A stretch of 64,000 nt of DNA from CAVQEG01 sp963711465. GTDB lineage: Bacteria; Bacteroidota; Ignavibacteria; OLB7. Each line of letters starts with the position of its first letter. The first letter of the stretch is position 1. The position numbers and the translations under genes are program-made. The notes under the pieces are model-generated. The model had not been told where the DNA came from. It searched no databases and was given only the letters and a program-made list of their open reading frames with translations. Below are positions 26,208 through 35,341 of the stretch, piece after piece. The DNA lies in NCBI GenBank assembly GCA_963711465.1, contig CAVQEG010000001.1, positions 2,914,001 to 2,978,000 of the forward strand, written 5' to 3'.

Positions 26208-26704
26208 CGATCGATGCGGCGGCCCGCGGCGGTATCGTCGCAGCGGGACAGCAGCTCCGCAACGGTCGCGTTCAGCGTCGGGTGCGACATCTCGGGAGCA
26301 ATTTCAGTCAGCGGTTCGAGCACGAACCGACGGAGGTGCATCTGCTCGTGTGGAATTCGCAGTCCCGGCACGTCGACCACGCGATCGGCGAAGAGAACGA
26401 TGTCGATGTCGATTTCGCGCTCGTGCCATCGGAGGCGCTCGCGCCGGCCGAGGTCGCGCTCGATCTCATGCAGTGTCGCGAGCAGGCGCTCAGGATCGAG
26501 CGTCGTCTCGACGACGACGGCCATGTTGAGGAACTCCGGCTGATCGGTGACACCGACGGGATCGGTGGCGTAGTGGTGCGATGCTGCGATGAGGACGATG
26601 TCGGGATGTTCGGCGATCCGCTGCACGGCAAGATCGAGTGTACGGGCGCGGTTTCCCAGATTCGCCCCGAGCGAAAGCGCGACCCGCTCCGGGCGCTCAG
26701 ACAC
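26204..26704 (-). CDS. folK: 2-amino-4-hydroxy-6-hydroxymethyldihydropteridine pyrophosphokinase
   Basis: 166 residues. Typical HPPK sequence: ALSLGANLGNR at the start, TDPVGVTDQPEFLNMAVVV, RRERLRWHEREIDIDIVLF with the catalytic RxxRxxRxxxxDxDI pattern, and LRIPHEQMHLRRFVLEPL. It activates dihydropterin for folate synthesis. The 5' end overlaps folB by 8 bases, and the 3' end overlaps the dNK start. Confidence 0.95.
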   Translation of the reverse strand: MSERPERVALSLGANLGNRARTLDLAVQRIAEHPDIVLIAASHHYATDPVGVTDQPEFLNMAVVVETTLDPERLLATLHEIERDLGRRERLRWHEREIDIDIVLFADRVVDVPGLRIPHEQMHLRRFVLEPLTEIAPEMSHPTLNATVAELLSRCDDTAAGRRIDR

Positions 26705-27068
26705 CCTGACGCTCCTGTCGGTGCTCGACCTCCACGGCGTCGATCACACCATCGATCGGCACCGACAGCTTCCGAAGGCGAACGGTGATCGCGTGGGCGA
26801 CGGGGAAGCGATCGAGCAGCGAAGCGGCGATCTCGACGACCAGCGATTCGAGCAGCCGGCGGTTGGTGCCCGTGATGATGTCCCGCGCCAGCGTATAGGC
26901 GTCCTGGTAATTGACGGTGTCGCCGACGTGATCGGTCTCGGCCGCACGCCCGATGTTCGACTCGATCTCAAGGTCGAAGCTGTAGCGTCCGCCGATGGTC
27001 CGTTCGGCCTCGCCCACGCCGTGGCGGGCGTAGACCTCTGCGCCCATGATTCGTATCGTCGAAAGCAT
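26697..27068 (-). CDS. folB: Dihydroneopterin aldolase
   Basis: 123 residues from MLSTIRIMGAEVYARHGV. The family signature RHGVGEAERTIGGRYSFDLEI, the conserved DTVNYQDAYTLA stretch and RLRKLSVPIDG near the end are present. It cleaves dihydroneopterin in folate synthesis. It is the first gene of the folB-folK-dNK-ppx run. Confidence 0.93.
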   Translation of the reverse strand: MLSTIRIMGAEVYARHGVGEAERTIGGRYSFDLEIESNIGRAAETDHVGDTVNYQDAYTLARDIITGTNRRLLESLVVEIAASLLDRFPVAHAITVRLRKLSVPIDGVIDAVEVEHRQERQGV

Positions 27069-27139
27069 CGTATGCACCTCGGCTGTCTGCGCGAATCCGA
27101 TCAATTAACGAAGCCGGAGACGAAGATACTGTGACAGTT

Positions 27140-28192
27140 CTATCGCCGCTTCGGTTCCGGCACCAATGCCGAGCGATGTCCGCGCGTGGCGTAGAAGGAC
27201 TGGAAGAACCACCGGTTGTGGGCGGCGATGCGTCCGACGGAAATCGGCTTGCGCGTGGCGATGATTCCGTCGATTCCCGCGAGGGCCTGACGAAGTCCCC
27301 GGACAACGTGAATCACCGCGCCCGGCTCGCCCCTGATCGGCAGCATCACCGCCCGTCGCAGCGTGTGCAGCGTCGCGGCCAGGATCGCCACCGGCCACGG
27401 GAAGTACTTCACCGACGTCCAGATGTTGTTCCGCACCTCGCGCTCGATCACGCCGCCCGAGGGAATCGCCCGCGGCGCCTGCCGATGGATCAGCGCCAGG
27501 CGCGGCAGGTAGGCGATCGGCAGATCGTGGTAGAGACACTCGCAGGCCAGACACAGCTCCTCCTTGCCGTAGAACCATCGTTCGTCGTAGCCGTCGGTCT
27601 GCGTGATCGCCTCGCGGCGGAAGGCCATGCCGTTACCGGAGACGAACGGACCTACGAATCCCCCGGGGATCCGCCGGCTGCTGAAGACGCCCATGTCGCC
27701 GTACTGCGTCCGACCGTGCGCCGCATCGATCGTTCGCAGGCAGACTGCACCGAAGGCGGGATTGGCCTCCAGGAATTCGACCACCTGGCGAAGCGTGTCG
27801 GCCCGCTCGGGTGCGGAGTCGTCGTCGAACATGAAGCTGTAGGGTTCCTCGCGCTCCATGATCACGCGGTTGCGTGCCACGGCGCCCTGGTTCTCGGGCA
27901 ACCGCAGCACCTCCACGCGACCGCCGAAGCGTTCGGCGACCGCTTCGGCGGTGCCATCGTTCGACGCGTTATCGACCACCACGACGTGCAGGCGCTCATC
28001 CGGATAGTCGCTCTGCAGAATCAGTTCCACGCTCCGGAGCACCTCTTCGCGCCGGTTGTAGCCGAGCACACCGACGGCGATCGGTGGGAGGTTCGAGGGC
28101 GAGGAGGAAGCGGTGGTCGTCGCGATGCTGCGTTCGGAATTCGATGCGACCGCCGATGGGAAGGCCGCCGATGTAGTGCTTGGGTCGGACAC
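27140..28192 (-). CDS. Family 2 glycosyltransferase
   Basis: 350 residues. A Ser/Thr/Ala-rich, apparently unstructured leader of about 37 residues precedes a GT-A core: PIAVGVLGYNRREEVL, HVVVVDNASNDGTAEAV, RLPENQGAVARN, and the metal-binding DxD in MFDDDSAPE. A later HRQAPRAIPSGG segment and two helical C-terminal parts follow. Very close to the neighbour at 28302 along its whole length, so a tandem duplicate. Sugar donor unknown; surface glycan assembly is plausible. Confidence 0.85.
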   Translation of the reverse strand: MSDPSTTSAAFPSAVASNSERSIATTTASSSPSNLPPIAVGVLGYNRREEVLRSVELILQSDYPDERLHVVVVDNASNDGTAEAVAERFGGRVEVLRLPENQGAVARNRVIMEREEPYSFMFDDDSAPERADTLRQVVEFLEANPAFGAVCLRTIDAAHGRTQYGDMGVFSSRRIPGGFVGPFVSGNGMAFRREAITQTDGYDERWFYGKEELCLACECLYHDLPIAYLPRLALIHRQAPRAIPSGGVIEREVRNNIWTSVKYFPWPVAILAATLHTLRRAVMLPIRGEPGAVIHVVRGLRQALAGIDGIIATRKPISVGRIAAHNRWFFQSFYATRGHRSALVPEPKRR

Positions 28193-28301
28193 TGGTGTGG
28201 ATTCGTGAGGTTCGTTGCGGTTTGTACATGACCGAAGCGTACGCTCGGCCGGCAGCGGGCACGCGGTGAAGGGTTGCGTTCAGACGCCGGCCGCAGTCGG
28301 C

Positions 28302-29381
28302 TCAGGCATCGGAGAGCAGACGGGCGCGGGCTTCGACTGCCGGAAGGTACTCCGGCGAATCGGAGCGCGCGGGCGCGAGCGAACGCGCGAACCACCGCAT
28401 GTTGTGGCGGAGTGTCGCCCACGATACCGGACGCCGTTGCCGCAGAATACGGGGAGCGCCGATGAGTCCCTCGATCGATCCGATGACGACAGCGCTCAGT
28501 TCGCGCGGATTGCCGCCGAGGATCGCCGCCAGCGCCCGCCTCGCGGTCTGCACCAGGGCGACGACGAACGCGGCGGGCAGCGGAAACGATCGTGCGGCGA
28601 TCAGGATGTTGTTGCGGGTGTCGACTCTGCGGACGCGGGGCCGATCCAGCGCGCGCGGTGCCTGACGATGGTAGGCCACCACCGCATCGAGCAGCGCCGA
28701 GGTCACACCGAAGTACAGCATGTCGAGTCCCAGTGCGTATTCCTCGGCACCCCAGAAGAACCGAGGGTCGTAGCCACCGACGCGGGCGATTTCCGACTGG
28801 CGGAAACACATCGCGGCACCAACGACGAAGGAGCCTTCGTATCCGCCCGGAATTTCGCGCCGGGCGGACTGCTGCAACGACGGGAATTCGAAACGTCCGC
28901 TGTGGAGGTTGACGACGGTGAAGCAGAGCGCTCCCACGTCGGGATGCTGTTGCATGAATTCGACCGCGCGAGCGATCGTCTCGGATGTCTCGGGCGCGCA
29001 ATCGTCATCGAACGTGAAGACGTAGGGTTCGTGGCGACCGAGCAGGACGTGGTTGCGGGCGACGGCGCCCTCGTTGCGGGGCAGCCGCAGCACTTCGACG
29101 CGGTCGCCGAACCGGGCGGCGACCGCCTCGGCCGTGCCGTCGTTCGACGCGTTGTCGATGACCACGACGTGGAGCCGATCCTCGGGATAGTCACTCCGCA
29201 GAACGAGTTCCACGGTTCGCAGCACTTCATCGCGTCGGTTGTAGGAGAGGATACCGACGGCGACTGGCGGCCGGGCATCGGGTGAGCGGGAGCTGCTGCC
29301 GGGGGTATCATGCGAAGATCCCGTGCGGGGTTGCCGCACGGGATCTTCGGAACTGCGATTTGTCCTGGCTCCTGCGGTCAT
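28302..29381 (-). CDS. Family 2 glycosyltransferase, paralogue
   Basis: 359 residues. Same order as its neighbour: VAVGILSYNRRDEVL, HVVVIDNASNDGTAEAV, RLPRNEGAVARN, FTFDDDCAPE, RQAPRALDRP. The start at 29381 lies only 4 bases after the TPR gene's TGA, where CAGGTGA could serve as ribosome binding site. A 16-bp perfect hairpin (29313-29349) lies inside the first codons. No other in-frame ATG precedes the conserved domain, so the start is likely though unusual. Confidence 0.82.
   Translation of the reverse strand: MTAGARTNRSSEDPVRQPRTGSSHDTPGSSSRSPDARPPVAVGILSYNRRDEVLRTVELVLRSDYPEDRLHVVVIDNASNDGTAEAVAARFGDRVEVLRLPRNEGAVARNHVLLGRHEPYVFTFDDDCAPETSETIARAVEFMQQHPDVGALCFTVVNLHSGRFEFPSLQQSARREIPGGYEGSFVVGAAMCFRQSEIARVGGYDPRFFWGAEEYALGLDMLYFGVTSALLDAVVAYHRQAPRALDRPRVRRVDTRNNILIAARSFPLPAAFVVALVQTARRALAAILGGNPRELSAVVIGSIEGLIGAPRILRQRRPVSWATLRHNMRWFARSLAPARSDSPEYLPAVEARARLLSDA
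29313..29349 (-). other. 16-bp perfect hairpin within the start of a glycosyltransferase gene
   Basis: CGAAGATCCCGTGCGG and its exact complement are separated by 5 bases, beginning about 32 bases into the coding frame. There is no T-run. It could be a vestigial terminator of the TPR gene or a translational or transcriptional attenuator for the transferase. Confidence 0.7.
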
Positions 29382-29385
29382 CGAC

Positions 29386-30831
29386 TCACCTGGAGCGACT
29401 CGACTTCATGCCACTGAACAGGGGCAGCATTTCCTTCAGGGTCACGGCCTCGGGGAATTCGACGGCGAACTCCTCGCGGATGCGCGGGTCGAGTTCGATC
29501 GCACGCTTCAGGGCGCTGGTCATCTCGGCGAATCGCTTCATTGCCAGCAGCGACTTCGCGCGACCGTAGTAGATCTCGCCCCACTGCGGGTCGAGCTGCA
29601 CGGCATTGTCGAACGCATCGAGCGAATCGGCGAAGCGGCCGTCCTCGTAGAGTGTTTCTCCGTACTCGAGCCAGCACTCGGCATTGAGCGGATCGATCTC
29701 GGTGGCACGCCGGTAGGACTCGATCGACTCCTTGATACGGTCGAGGTTGTAGAGCGCATCGGCGCGGGCGTACCAGAGTTCGGCATCGCCTGCGTTGACC
29801 TCCAGCGCCGCGTCGTAGTCGCTCACGGCGTTGTCGAACTGTTCCAGCGCATCGTAACAGCTGCCGCGACCGAAGAGCGACTCATAGTGACCGGGCAGGA
29901 TCTCGATGGCGCGACCGAAGGCGGCGATCGCCTCGGAGTATTCCCCGAGCTCTTCGCAGACGTTCCCGAGGTTGTACCACGTGGTGACGTCGGTCGGTTC
30001 GTATTTCAACGTTTCGCGATAGCTCTCGGCGGCTTCGTCGAGGCGACCGAGGTTGGCCAGACTGTTGCCGCGATTGTACCACGCTGCGGGGAACTCTTCG
30101 CGAAGCGCCAGCGACATATCGTAGCTGTCGATCGCCTTCTGGAACTGACCCTTGCGGCTGAGCACGATGCCGCGGTTGTACCAGGCGTTGTAGCTGTGCG
30201 GTTCAAGATCGAGGAACCGGTCGTAGGCGGCGAGGGAATCGTCGAGACGATCGAGGAAATCGTAGCAGTAACCGAGCTCGTAGAGACTCTCGCGTCCGAG
30301 CTGATCGCTCGTCACCAGCGAACTGAAGAGTTCGGCGGCCTGCTCGTACTTCTCCTGCTTTTCGAACGTGACGGCCTGGTTGAACCTGGCTTCCTCGTTC
30401 TGCGGATCGCGGGTGAGGACCCGCTGGTAGCACTCGAGCGCCTGCTCGGTGCGGCCGAGCGAATCGAGCGCGATCCCGCGATTGGTGAGCGTGTCGTTGT
30501 CACCGGGATTGAGCAGTTCGGAGTGATCGAAGCAGGCGAGCGCCTCTTCGGCACGACCGAGCGCCGTCAGCGCCACGCCCTTATTGAGCCACGCTGTATG
30601 GCTGTAGGGAGCGAAGCGGATCCACTGCTCGCAGAGCTGTATGGCGATGGTGAATTTCTCCTCCTCCATGCACTCCTCGACCAGCTCCTCGAGCACGTCG
30701 ACACCCGGCGTCGGGAGGTCGTCGCTGCCTGGATCGCCGTTGAGCTTCTGGCGGAAACGGCGCAGGATCTCGTCGTGCTCTTCGGGACCGCCACCGTCGG
30801 AAAACTCGCCGTCGAAACCGAAGATCTCCAT
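29386..30831 (-). CDS. Tetratricopeptide repeat protein
   Basis: 481 residues from MEIFGFDGEFSDGG. An acidic N-terminal segment is followed by about ten TPR units of 34 residues, with the usual W/A/G/Y/A pattern (WLNKGVALTALGRAEEAL, NRGIALDSLGRTEQALECY, WYNRGNSLANLGRLDEAAES). TPRs bind other proteins; the partner is not known here. No signal peptide, so cytoplasmic. A TTG eight codons upstream could also initiate. It precedes two glycosyltransferases with a 4-base gap, suggesting one operon. Confidence 0.9.
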   Translation of the reverse strand: MEIFGFDGEFSDGGGPEEHDEILRRFRQKLNGDPGSDDLPTPGVDVLEELVEECMEEEKFTIAIQLCEQWIRFAPYSHTAWLNKGVALTALGRAEEALACFDHSELLNPGDNDTLTNRGIALDSLGRTEQALECYQRVLTRDPQNEEARFNQAVTFEKQEKYEQAAELFSSLVTSDQLGRESLYELGYCYDFLDRLDDSLAAYDRFLDLEPHSYNAWYNRGIVLSRKGQFQKAIDSYDMSLALREEFPAAWYNRGNSLANLGRLDEAAESYRETLKYEPTDVTTWYNLGNVCEELGEYSEAIAAFGRAIEILPGHYESLFGRGSCYDALEQFDNAVSDYDAALEVNAGDAELWYARADALYNLDRIKESIESYRRATEIDPLNAECWLEYGETLYEDGRFADSLDAFDNAVQLDPQWGEIYYGRAKSLLAMKRFAEMTSALKRAIELDPRIREEFAVEFPEAVTLKEMLPLFSGMKSSRSR

Positions 30832-30870
30832 GTATATAATCGCCTCAATTTTCAATATTTCAAGGTTTTA

Positions 30871-30897
30871 GGGCCGCCTTCGTACCGAAAGCGGCCC
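30871..30897. other. Strong hairpin upstream of the TPR gene
   Basis: GGGCCGC, one mismatch, TTCG, loop TAC, CGAA, one mismatch, GCGGCCC. It lies about 40 bases before the TPR start with no T-run. Function unknown. Confidence 0.5.
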
Positions 30898-30979
30898 CGT
30901 ACCGGGCGGTAATATTACGGTCGGTGCCCCCGCGATGCAAGCAGTATTTCCCCTTGCCGACGGGGCATCAATGGCTGCG

Positions 30980-31010
30980 TGGACAAGGGGGGGTCGGTTT
31001 TCGTAAGTTG
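30980..31010 (+). promoter_or_regulatory. Promoter-like element with G7 spacer
   Basis: TGGACA (30980-30985), 18-base spacer starting A then seven G, and TAAGTTG (31004-31010). The direction fits the lipoprotein gene at 31106. Weaker than the two poly-C cassettes and unrelated to them outside the tract. Confidence 0.35.
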
Positions 31011-31105
31011 ATCGTTTTCCCCCGTCCGCAGACCCCCTGACCCCATCCCTGAACCTCCCGTGTGCAGGGGGGCGGAATCGAGATGACGAACCTGTCGAAT
31101 CCGCA

Positions 31106-31807
31106 GTGAGAATCCGTCCGCGGCGCCGCCGTCGCTCATCGTCCGTACACCGCAGAGCCGCATCGATCGCCCTGGTGGTCGCGATGTCGACCGTCATCGG
31201 ATGCGGACACGCCGAACCGCCGCGACCGGTATCGGCCGAGCCGATTCCTGCCGGGCGCTATGACAGCGCCTCGGTCATCACCGCACGCGAACACAAGGAC
31301 AGCGTCTTCGCCTCGGCGGGATCTCCACTGCCGACGTCCGCACGCGCGACGTTCACCGGATTGTCGTATTACCCGATCGACGCCCGCTACGCCTTCGAAG
31401 CCCGCCTCTCCCGATATCCCGATCCCGAAGAGGTTCCCATCGGTGCCTCCGGTGGCGACCTCCGACGAATGCTCCGCGCAGGCACCTTCACGCTCGTCAT
31501 CGACGGCACTCCGCAGACGCTGACCGCCTACAGTTCCCCAGACTTCGACGACCAGCTCTTCGTTCCGTTCTCCGACGCAACGACGGGAGAGCAGACGTAC
31601 TCGGTGGGACGGTATCTGGAGCCGGAACCGCTGAGCGGATCGGATCGGTACCTGGTCGACTTCAACCGCGCCTACCAACCCTACTGCGCTTACAACGACA
31701 GCTATTCCTGTCCGCTCGTTCCTCCCGAGAACCGGTTGAGCATCGCCATCGAGGCGGGCGAACGGATGCCGGCGGCGATGGCGGATTCCACGGCGTCATC
31801 GAACTGA
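31106..31807 (+). CDS. DUF1684-family lipoprotein
   Basis: 233 residues from a GTG at 31106. A very arginine-rich start precedes the lipoprotein signal (ALVVAMSTVIGC, Cys33). The DUF1684 pattern is visible: LSYYPIDARYAFEARL, TLVIDGTPQTL, LFVPFSDATTGEQTY, RYLEP, YLVDFNRAYQPYCAY, SCPLVPPENRLSIAI. Family function is not established. Its start codon has no good ribosome binding site; the arginine-rich N-terminus might begin later. Followed by another lipoprotein 14 bases on. Confidence 0.82.
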   Translation: MRIRPRRRRRSSSVHRRAASIALVVAMSTVIGCGHAEPPRPVSAEPIPAGRYDSASVITAREHKDSVFASAGSPLPTSARATFTGLSYYPIDARYAFEARLSRYPDPEEVPIGASGGDLRRMLRAGTFTLVIDGTPQTLTAYSSPDFDDQLFVPFSDATTGEQTYSVGRYLEPEPLSGSDRYLVDFNRAYQPYCAYNDSYSCPLVPPENRLSIAIEAGERMPAAMADSTASSN

Positions 31808-31821
31808 TCGGCGCAACGCTC

Positions 31822-32448
31822 ATGCGATCCAGTCGACTCATCATTCCGCTGCTGCTGTTCGGCTGCCTGGCGGCCGGATGCACATCCTCCTCCCGCGAAC
31901 TGCGCCTGAATCGCGAGCAGTCGACAGATGAGTTCGCCGCGGCGCTGCCTCCGGTACTGCTGTCATCGGTGAACGTGATCCACTCGCCGCATGGGGACAT
32001 GAGCGCGAAGCTGCCGCAGCACTGGGTGACGGTCGATCCGTCGGAGCTGCATATCCCCGACGTATTCGCCGCCGCCTGCGATCCGGACTACACGATGTCG
32101 CTCGTGTTCAGTGAAGCGCCGGTCGACGACGCGGCGCGGCGGGGGTACCGGCAGGATGGACTTCGGGGTCTGGCGGAGGTGAGCTTCCAGCGACGCCGCG
32201 CGCGATCGCAATCGCCGGTGGAGTTGGTCGGCCCCGTCGAACAGTTCGCGCTCGGACGACGCATGTTCAGCGCCTACACCTACTCGGCCGACTCGATGCG
32301 CACGATGACGCGCGTCGCCGTGTTCGTCACCGATTCACATCTGTACGAGTGCGCGGTCACGCACCTGACGTTCAGCGGACATGAACTGCCGAACAACGCG
32401 ACGCTGAGGGAAATCCAGCAGCTGGTGCTGGCGTCGGTGGAATGGTAG
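31822..32448 (+). CDS. Lipoprotein of unknown function
   Basis: 208 residues. Signal MRSSRLIIPLLLFGCLAAGC, lipobox LAAGC (Cys20). The mature part has a strand-rich core (SAKLPQHWVTVDPSELHIP, TMSLVFSEAPVDD, RMFSAYTYSADSMRTMTRV), as in small periplasmic domains that I cannot name. Follows the DUF1684 lipoprotein by 14 bases, so probably one operon. It converges on the response regulator gene with a 12-base gap. Confidence 0.7.
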   Translation: MRSSRLIIPLLLFGCLAAGCTSSSRELRLNREQSTDEFAAALPPVLLSSVNVIHSPHGDMSAKLPQHWVTVDPSELHIPDVFAAACDPDYTMSLVFSEAPVDDAARRGYRQDGLRGLAEVSFQRRRARSQSPVELVGPVEQFALGRRMFSAYTYSADSMRTMTRVAVFVTDSHLYECAVTHLTFSGHELPNNATLREIQQLVLASVEW

Positions 32449-32460
32449 TCGGGGAGGAAT

Positions 32461-32949
32461 TCAGGACGTCAGGCGCTCGCCGGAGGCCTGTGACTCCCAC
32501 GGACGTCCGGCTCCACGCGCACCGGAACGATTGAGCCAGAATCTGATGCGCTCGAGCAGGCGGCGCACGTGGAACGGCTTGGGCACCATGTCGTTGGCAT
32601 GCACCTCCACGATCCGCTGCGGCGCGACAGGGTTGGCGGTGACGATGATCACCGGAATCTCGCTCGACGCCGGATCGAGCTTCAGCTGTCGGGTCACATG
32701 CAGTCCGTCGAGCCGCGGCATCATCAGATCCATCAGGATCAGATCCGGCTGCCATTCCCTGACCAGTTCGTAGACCCGTTCATCATCACACCATGCCGTG
32801 TCGAATCCCTCGCGTTTGAGCAGGAACTGCATTGCCTGAGCAACGCCGCGGTTGTCCTCGACGATGAGTATCCGCCGCCGGCGGGCGGTCGGTTCTTCAC
32901 ATGGAATGATCCGTGGTGTATGGCGTATCGCACCCGTTGAATCTGCCAT
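32461..32949 (-). CDS. Single-domain response regulator
   Basis: 162 residues. A receiver domain at about residues 26-142: acidic pair Glu30-Asp31 (IVEDN), phospho-acceptor Asp74 (LILMDLMMP), Thr104 (IIVTAN), Lys124 (MVPKPF). No output domain after it, only a short Arg/Gly-rich tail. No histidine kinase nearby. It probably signals through protein-protein contact. Confidence 0.9.
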   Translation of the reverse strand: MADSTGAIRHTPRIIPCEEPTARRRRILIVEDNRGVAQAMQFLLKREGFDTAWCDDERVYELVREWQPDLILMDLMMPRLDGLHVTRQLKLDPASSEIPVIIVTANPVAPQRIVEVHANDMVPKPFHVRRLLERIRFWLNRSGARGAGRPWESQASGERLTS

Positions 32950-33210
32950 CGCATTGGTACCCGGTGGTTCGCATCATGTAACATCGAATCTGGTTCCTGC
33001 CTCGTCACCTTCGTCCACGGTCGGTGCGTACCACGACCGTTGACGCCGATACCGCGTGTGCCCGGCGGACGAATCGCCCTGTCGAACGTCCCGGTGCGGC
33101 GGGTGCGATAACATCGTCGAGACATATTTCAAGGACCATGCCGAAGGATGCGATCACCTGCCGCGATGGCTCCGAATGGTGACCACAGCGGCTGAGGACG
33201 GCATCACCAC

Positions 33211-34650
33211 CTACGAGGTCGCCACCGTCTGTCGCGTCAGGAACCGGATGACGTCCGCAGCGCTGTAGCGCGGTGAATCGATGGAACCGAGCGGCAGTGC
33301 GGCAAGGCCGTCTCCGGCCGTATAGATCGGCTCTTCCGGACCATCGGCACGTCGCTGTCCGAGACCGATATTCGCCATCAACCCATTGCACAGGCAGGCA
33401 CGACCCTCCGTATCGGCACGGTCTCCGCCCTTGGCGAGGTACGCCTCCACGGGCTCGGCGGGACACCTTCCTCGCAATCGCCCATGCGCGTCGACGAATG
33501 GCGTCTGCAGAAGCCCCAGATCGCAGATGCGCCTGCGGGAGCGGTACGTCTCCGGCCCGCGTCCGAGCGCCGTGAGATCGACCACTTTGAACGGGAAGCC
33601 CGTCGCCGAGAGGCGACCGTCGGTGCGGACGCTCACTTCGCCGCGGTGAATCGCCGCGATAAGCCACGCCTTATGCTCGGAGGGATAGCCGGATTCATCC
33701 GAAAGCGAAAAAAGGGTTCCGACCTGAATGCCTGCGGCCCCCTGTTGCATCGCATGCTCGAGTGCCTCGGGCGTCCCCTGATCACCGGCGAGATAGTAGG
33801 GCAGCCCGAGTTCGGCGACGCGCTCGAGCGCCGGTTGATCACGTTCATCGTACAGCGGCGTGTGCGCGTCGTCGTACTGCTTGCCGCGCGGCGGCGCGTT
33901 GTGTCCGCCGGCAACGTGGCCCTCGACGATCCAGCCGCTGATGAAGCCGGGCGGCAGCTTCTTGTGAAGAATGCGCGCAAGCAGATCGGAGGAGATGATG
34001 GGGAAGAACATCGGGCGGTGAAGCGGCCGGACGGCGGGCACCAGATCGGCCGGATCGAGTTCGTAATACCACGCTTCGCCTGCCGACGCATCGCTCACTT
34101 CGAGCCGCAGGCGTGCGACTCGACCTTCGGCGAGCCGATCGAGCTGCTCGACCTCCTCGGCCGGAATTCCCGCACCCATCAGGATGGCATCCACACCGGC
34201 GAGCATCGCGCCGTAGAATGCGGCCAGCGTCCCGCGCTTCAGCTTCGTCAGCAGGTTCATACCGATCAGCCCGCCATGCCCCCGGCGGGCGAGGCGCACT
34301 TCGCTGAAGACGGCCGCACTGAGGATCCGCTGCGACAACACCGTCGGACGGAAGCCATGGATCGGCAGCAGCCGGTACGGCGTTCCCGCGCCGACGCCCC
34401 GTACACGGAAGTAGCGTCGCCGAAGAAGCGCGACCACCTCCTGATCGGGGTACTCCCGAAGCACCTCCAGCCGCCCCGCCGGATCGCCCCGCTGCAGTTC
34501 CCGCACCACCACCGATTCGATGCCGGTTCCTGAAATGACGCCGAAGTGACCCTGCATGGCGACCGCACGCGCCAGACGCCAGCTGGAGACGCCGATGCCC
34601 ATGCCGCCCTGGATGATGCGCGGAAGCGCGGTGTGCTGTTGGTTGCTCAC
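33211..34650 (-). CDS. Nitronate monooxygenase-like (NPD family) flavoenzyme
   Basis: 479 residues from a GTG at 34650 (VSNQQHTALPRIIQGGMGIGVSS). The FMN-binding TIM-barrel pattern is visible: IIQGGMGIGVSS at the start, GLIGMNLLTKLK, MGAGIPAE, FISGWIVEGHVAGGHNAPP, LPYYLAGDQGTPEAL, GAAGIQVGTLFSLSDESG. Members oxidise nitronates, or in related proteins act in fatty-acid or polyketide synthesis. A long C-terminal part with CLCNGLMANIG is typical of a group of longer homologues. The start lacks a clear ribosome binding site. Confidence 0.85.
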   Translation of the reverse strand: MSNQQHTALPRIIQGGMGIGVSSWRLARAVAMQGHFGVISGTGIESVVVRELQRGDPAGRLEVLREYPDQEVVALLRRRYFRVRGVGAGTPYRLLPIHGFRPTVLSQRILSAAVFSEVRLARRGHGGLIGMNLLTKLKRGTLAAFYGAMLAGVDAILMGAGIPAEEVEQLDRLAEGRVARLRLEVSDASAGEAWYYELDPADLVPAVRPLHRPMFFPIISSDLLARILHKKLPPGFISGWIVEGHVAGGHNAPPRGKQYDDAHTPLYDERDQPALERVAELGLPYYLAGDQGTPEALEHAMQQGAAGIQVGTLFSLSDESGYPSEHKAWLIAAIHRGEVSVRTDGRLSATGFPFKVVDLTALGRGPETYRSRRRICDLGLLQTPFVDAHGRLRGRCPAEPVEAYLAKGGDRADTEGRACLCNGLMANIGLGQRRADGPEEPIYTAGDGLAALPLGSIDSPRYSAADVIRFLTRQTVATS

Positions 34651-34775
34651 GTGTAAACCCGTCGAATTAGAAGTGGGGAGAAGGGCGGGGGCTGCCGATC
34701 GCCGCGTCCACAAAACACGAAAGCCCTGCCCGCATCCCCATGAAATGGGCTGTCAGACAAGGCTTCGATGCGATG

Positions 34776-34847
34776 TACCGCGTACGAGACTCGAACTCGT
34801 GTTACCGGCGTGAGAGGCCGGCGTCCTAACCACTAGACGAACGCGGC
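34776..34847 (-). tRNA. tRNA-Glu (anticodon CTC)
   Basis: 72 bases. Cloverleaf closes with acceptor GCCGCGT/ACGCGGT; T-arm ACGAG-TTCGAGT-CTCGT; anticodon loop CTCTCAC reads CTC. No CCA encoded. Confidence 0.95.
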
Positions 34848-34863
34848 TGCTGTCGTTGAAAAG

Positions 34864-34936
34864 TTGCCCCGCCAGGGCTCGAACCTGGACTCTTCTGATC
34901 CAGAGTCAGACGTGTTGCCAGTTACACCACAGGGCA
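34864..34936 (-). tRNA. tRNA-Gln (anticodon CTG)
   Basis: Acceptor TGCCCTG/CGGGGCA; anticodon stem TCTGA/TCAGA with loop CTCTGGA, anticodon CTG; T-arm CCAGG-TTCGAGC-CCTGG. Second in a three-tRNA run. Confidence 0.93.
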
Positions 34937-35019
34937 TTCAGTGCTCTCCGAGGGAGCTGTATGTCAACCGCCGCGGCTCACGGGATCGAACGGGGATCGG
35001 TGTGAATTCGGACGGCGAG

Positions 35020-35093
<74 letters not shown>

Positions 35094-35341
35094 GGAATCT
35101 CTCCGGGAGGAACCCGAAGAACAGCAAAGGTACGACGACCGCGCGCCGCGCCGCAAGTCCGGTTCGTGATAAAGTGTGGTCCTCACCGCCGCCCCGGAAG
35201 CCGGCTCCCGGTGGTCCGCCGCTCCACGAGCATGGCGGCTTTTGTCCGTATGTTGGCCGATCGAATTCTACCCCGGGGTGCTGCCGCGACGCTCAGCTTC
35301 GAGCCACGTCGCAGCGGCGCACACCATTGCAGACTTCTCCC

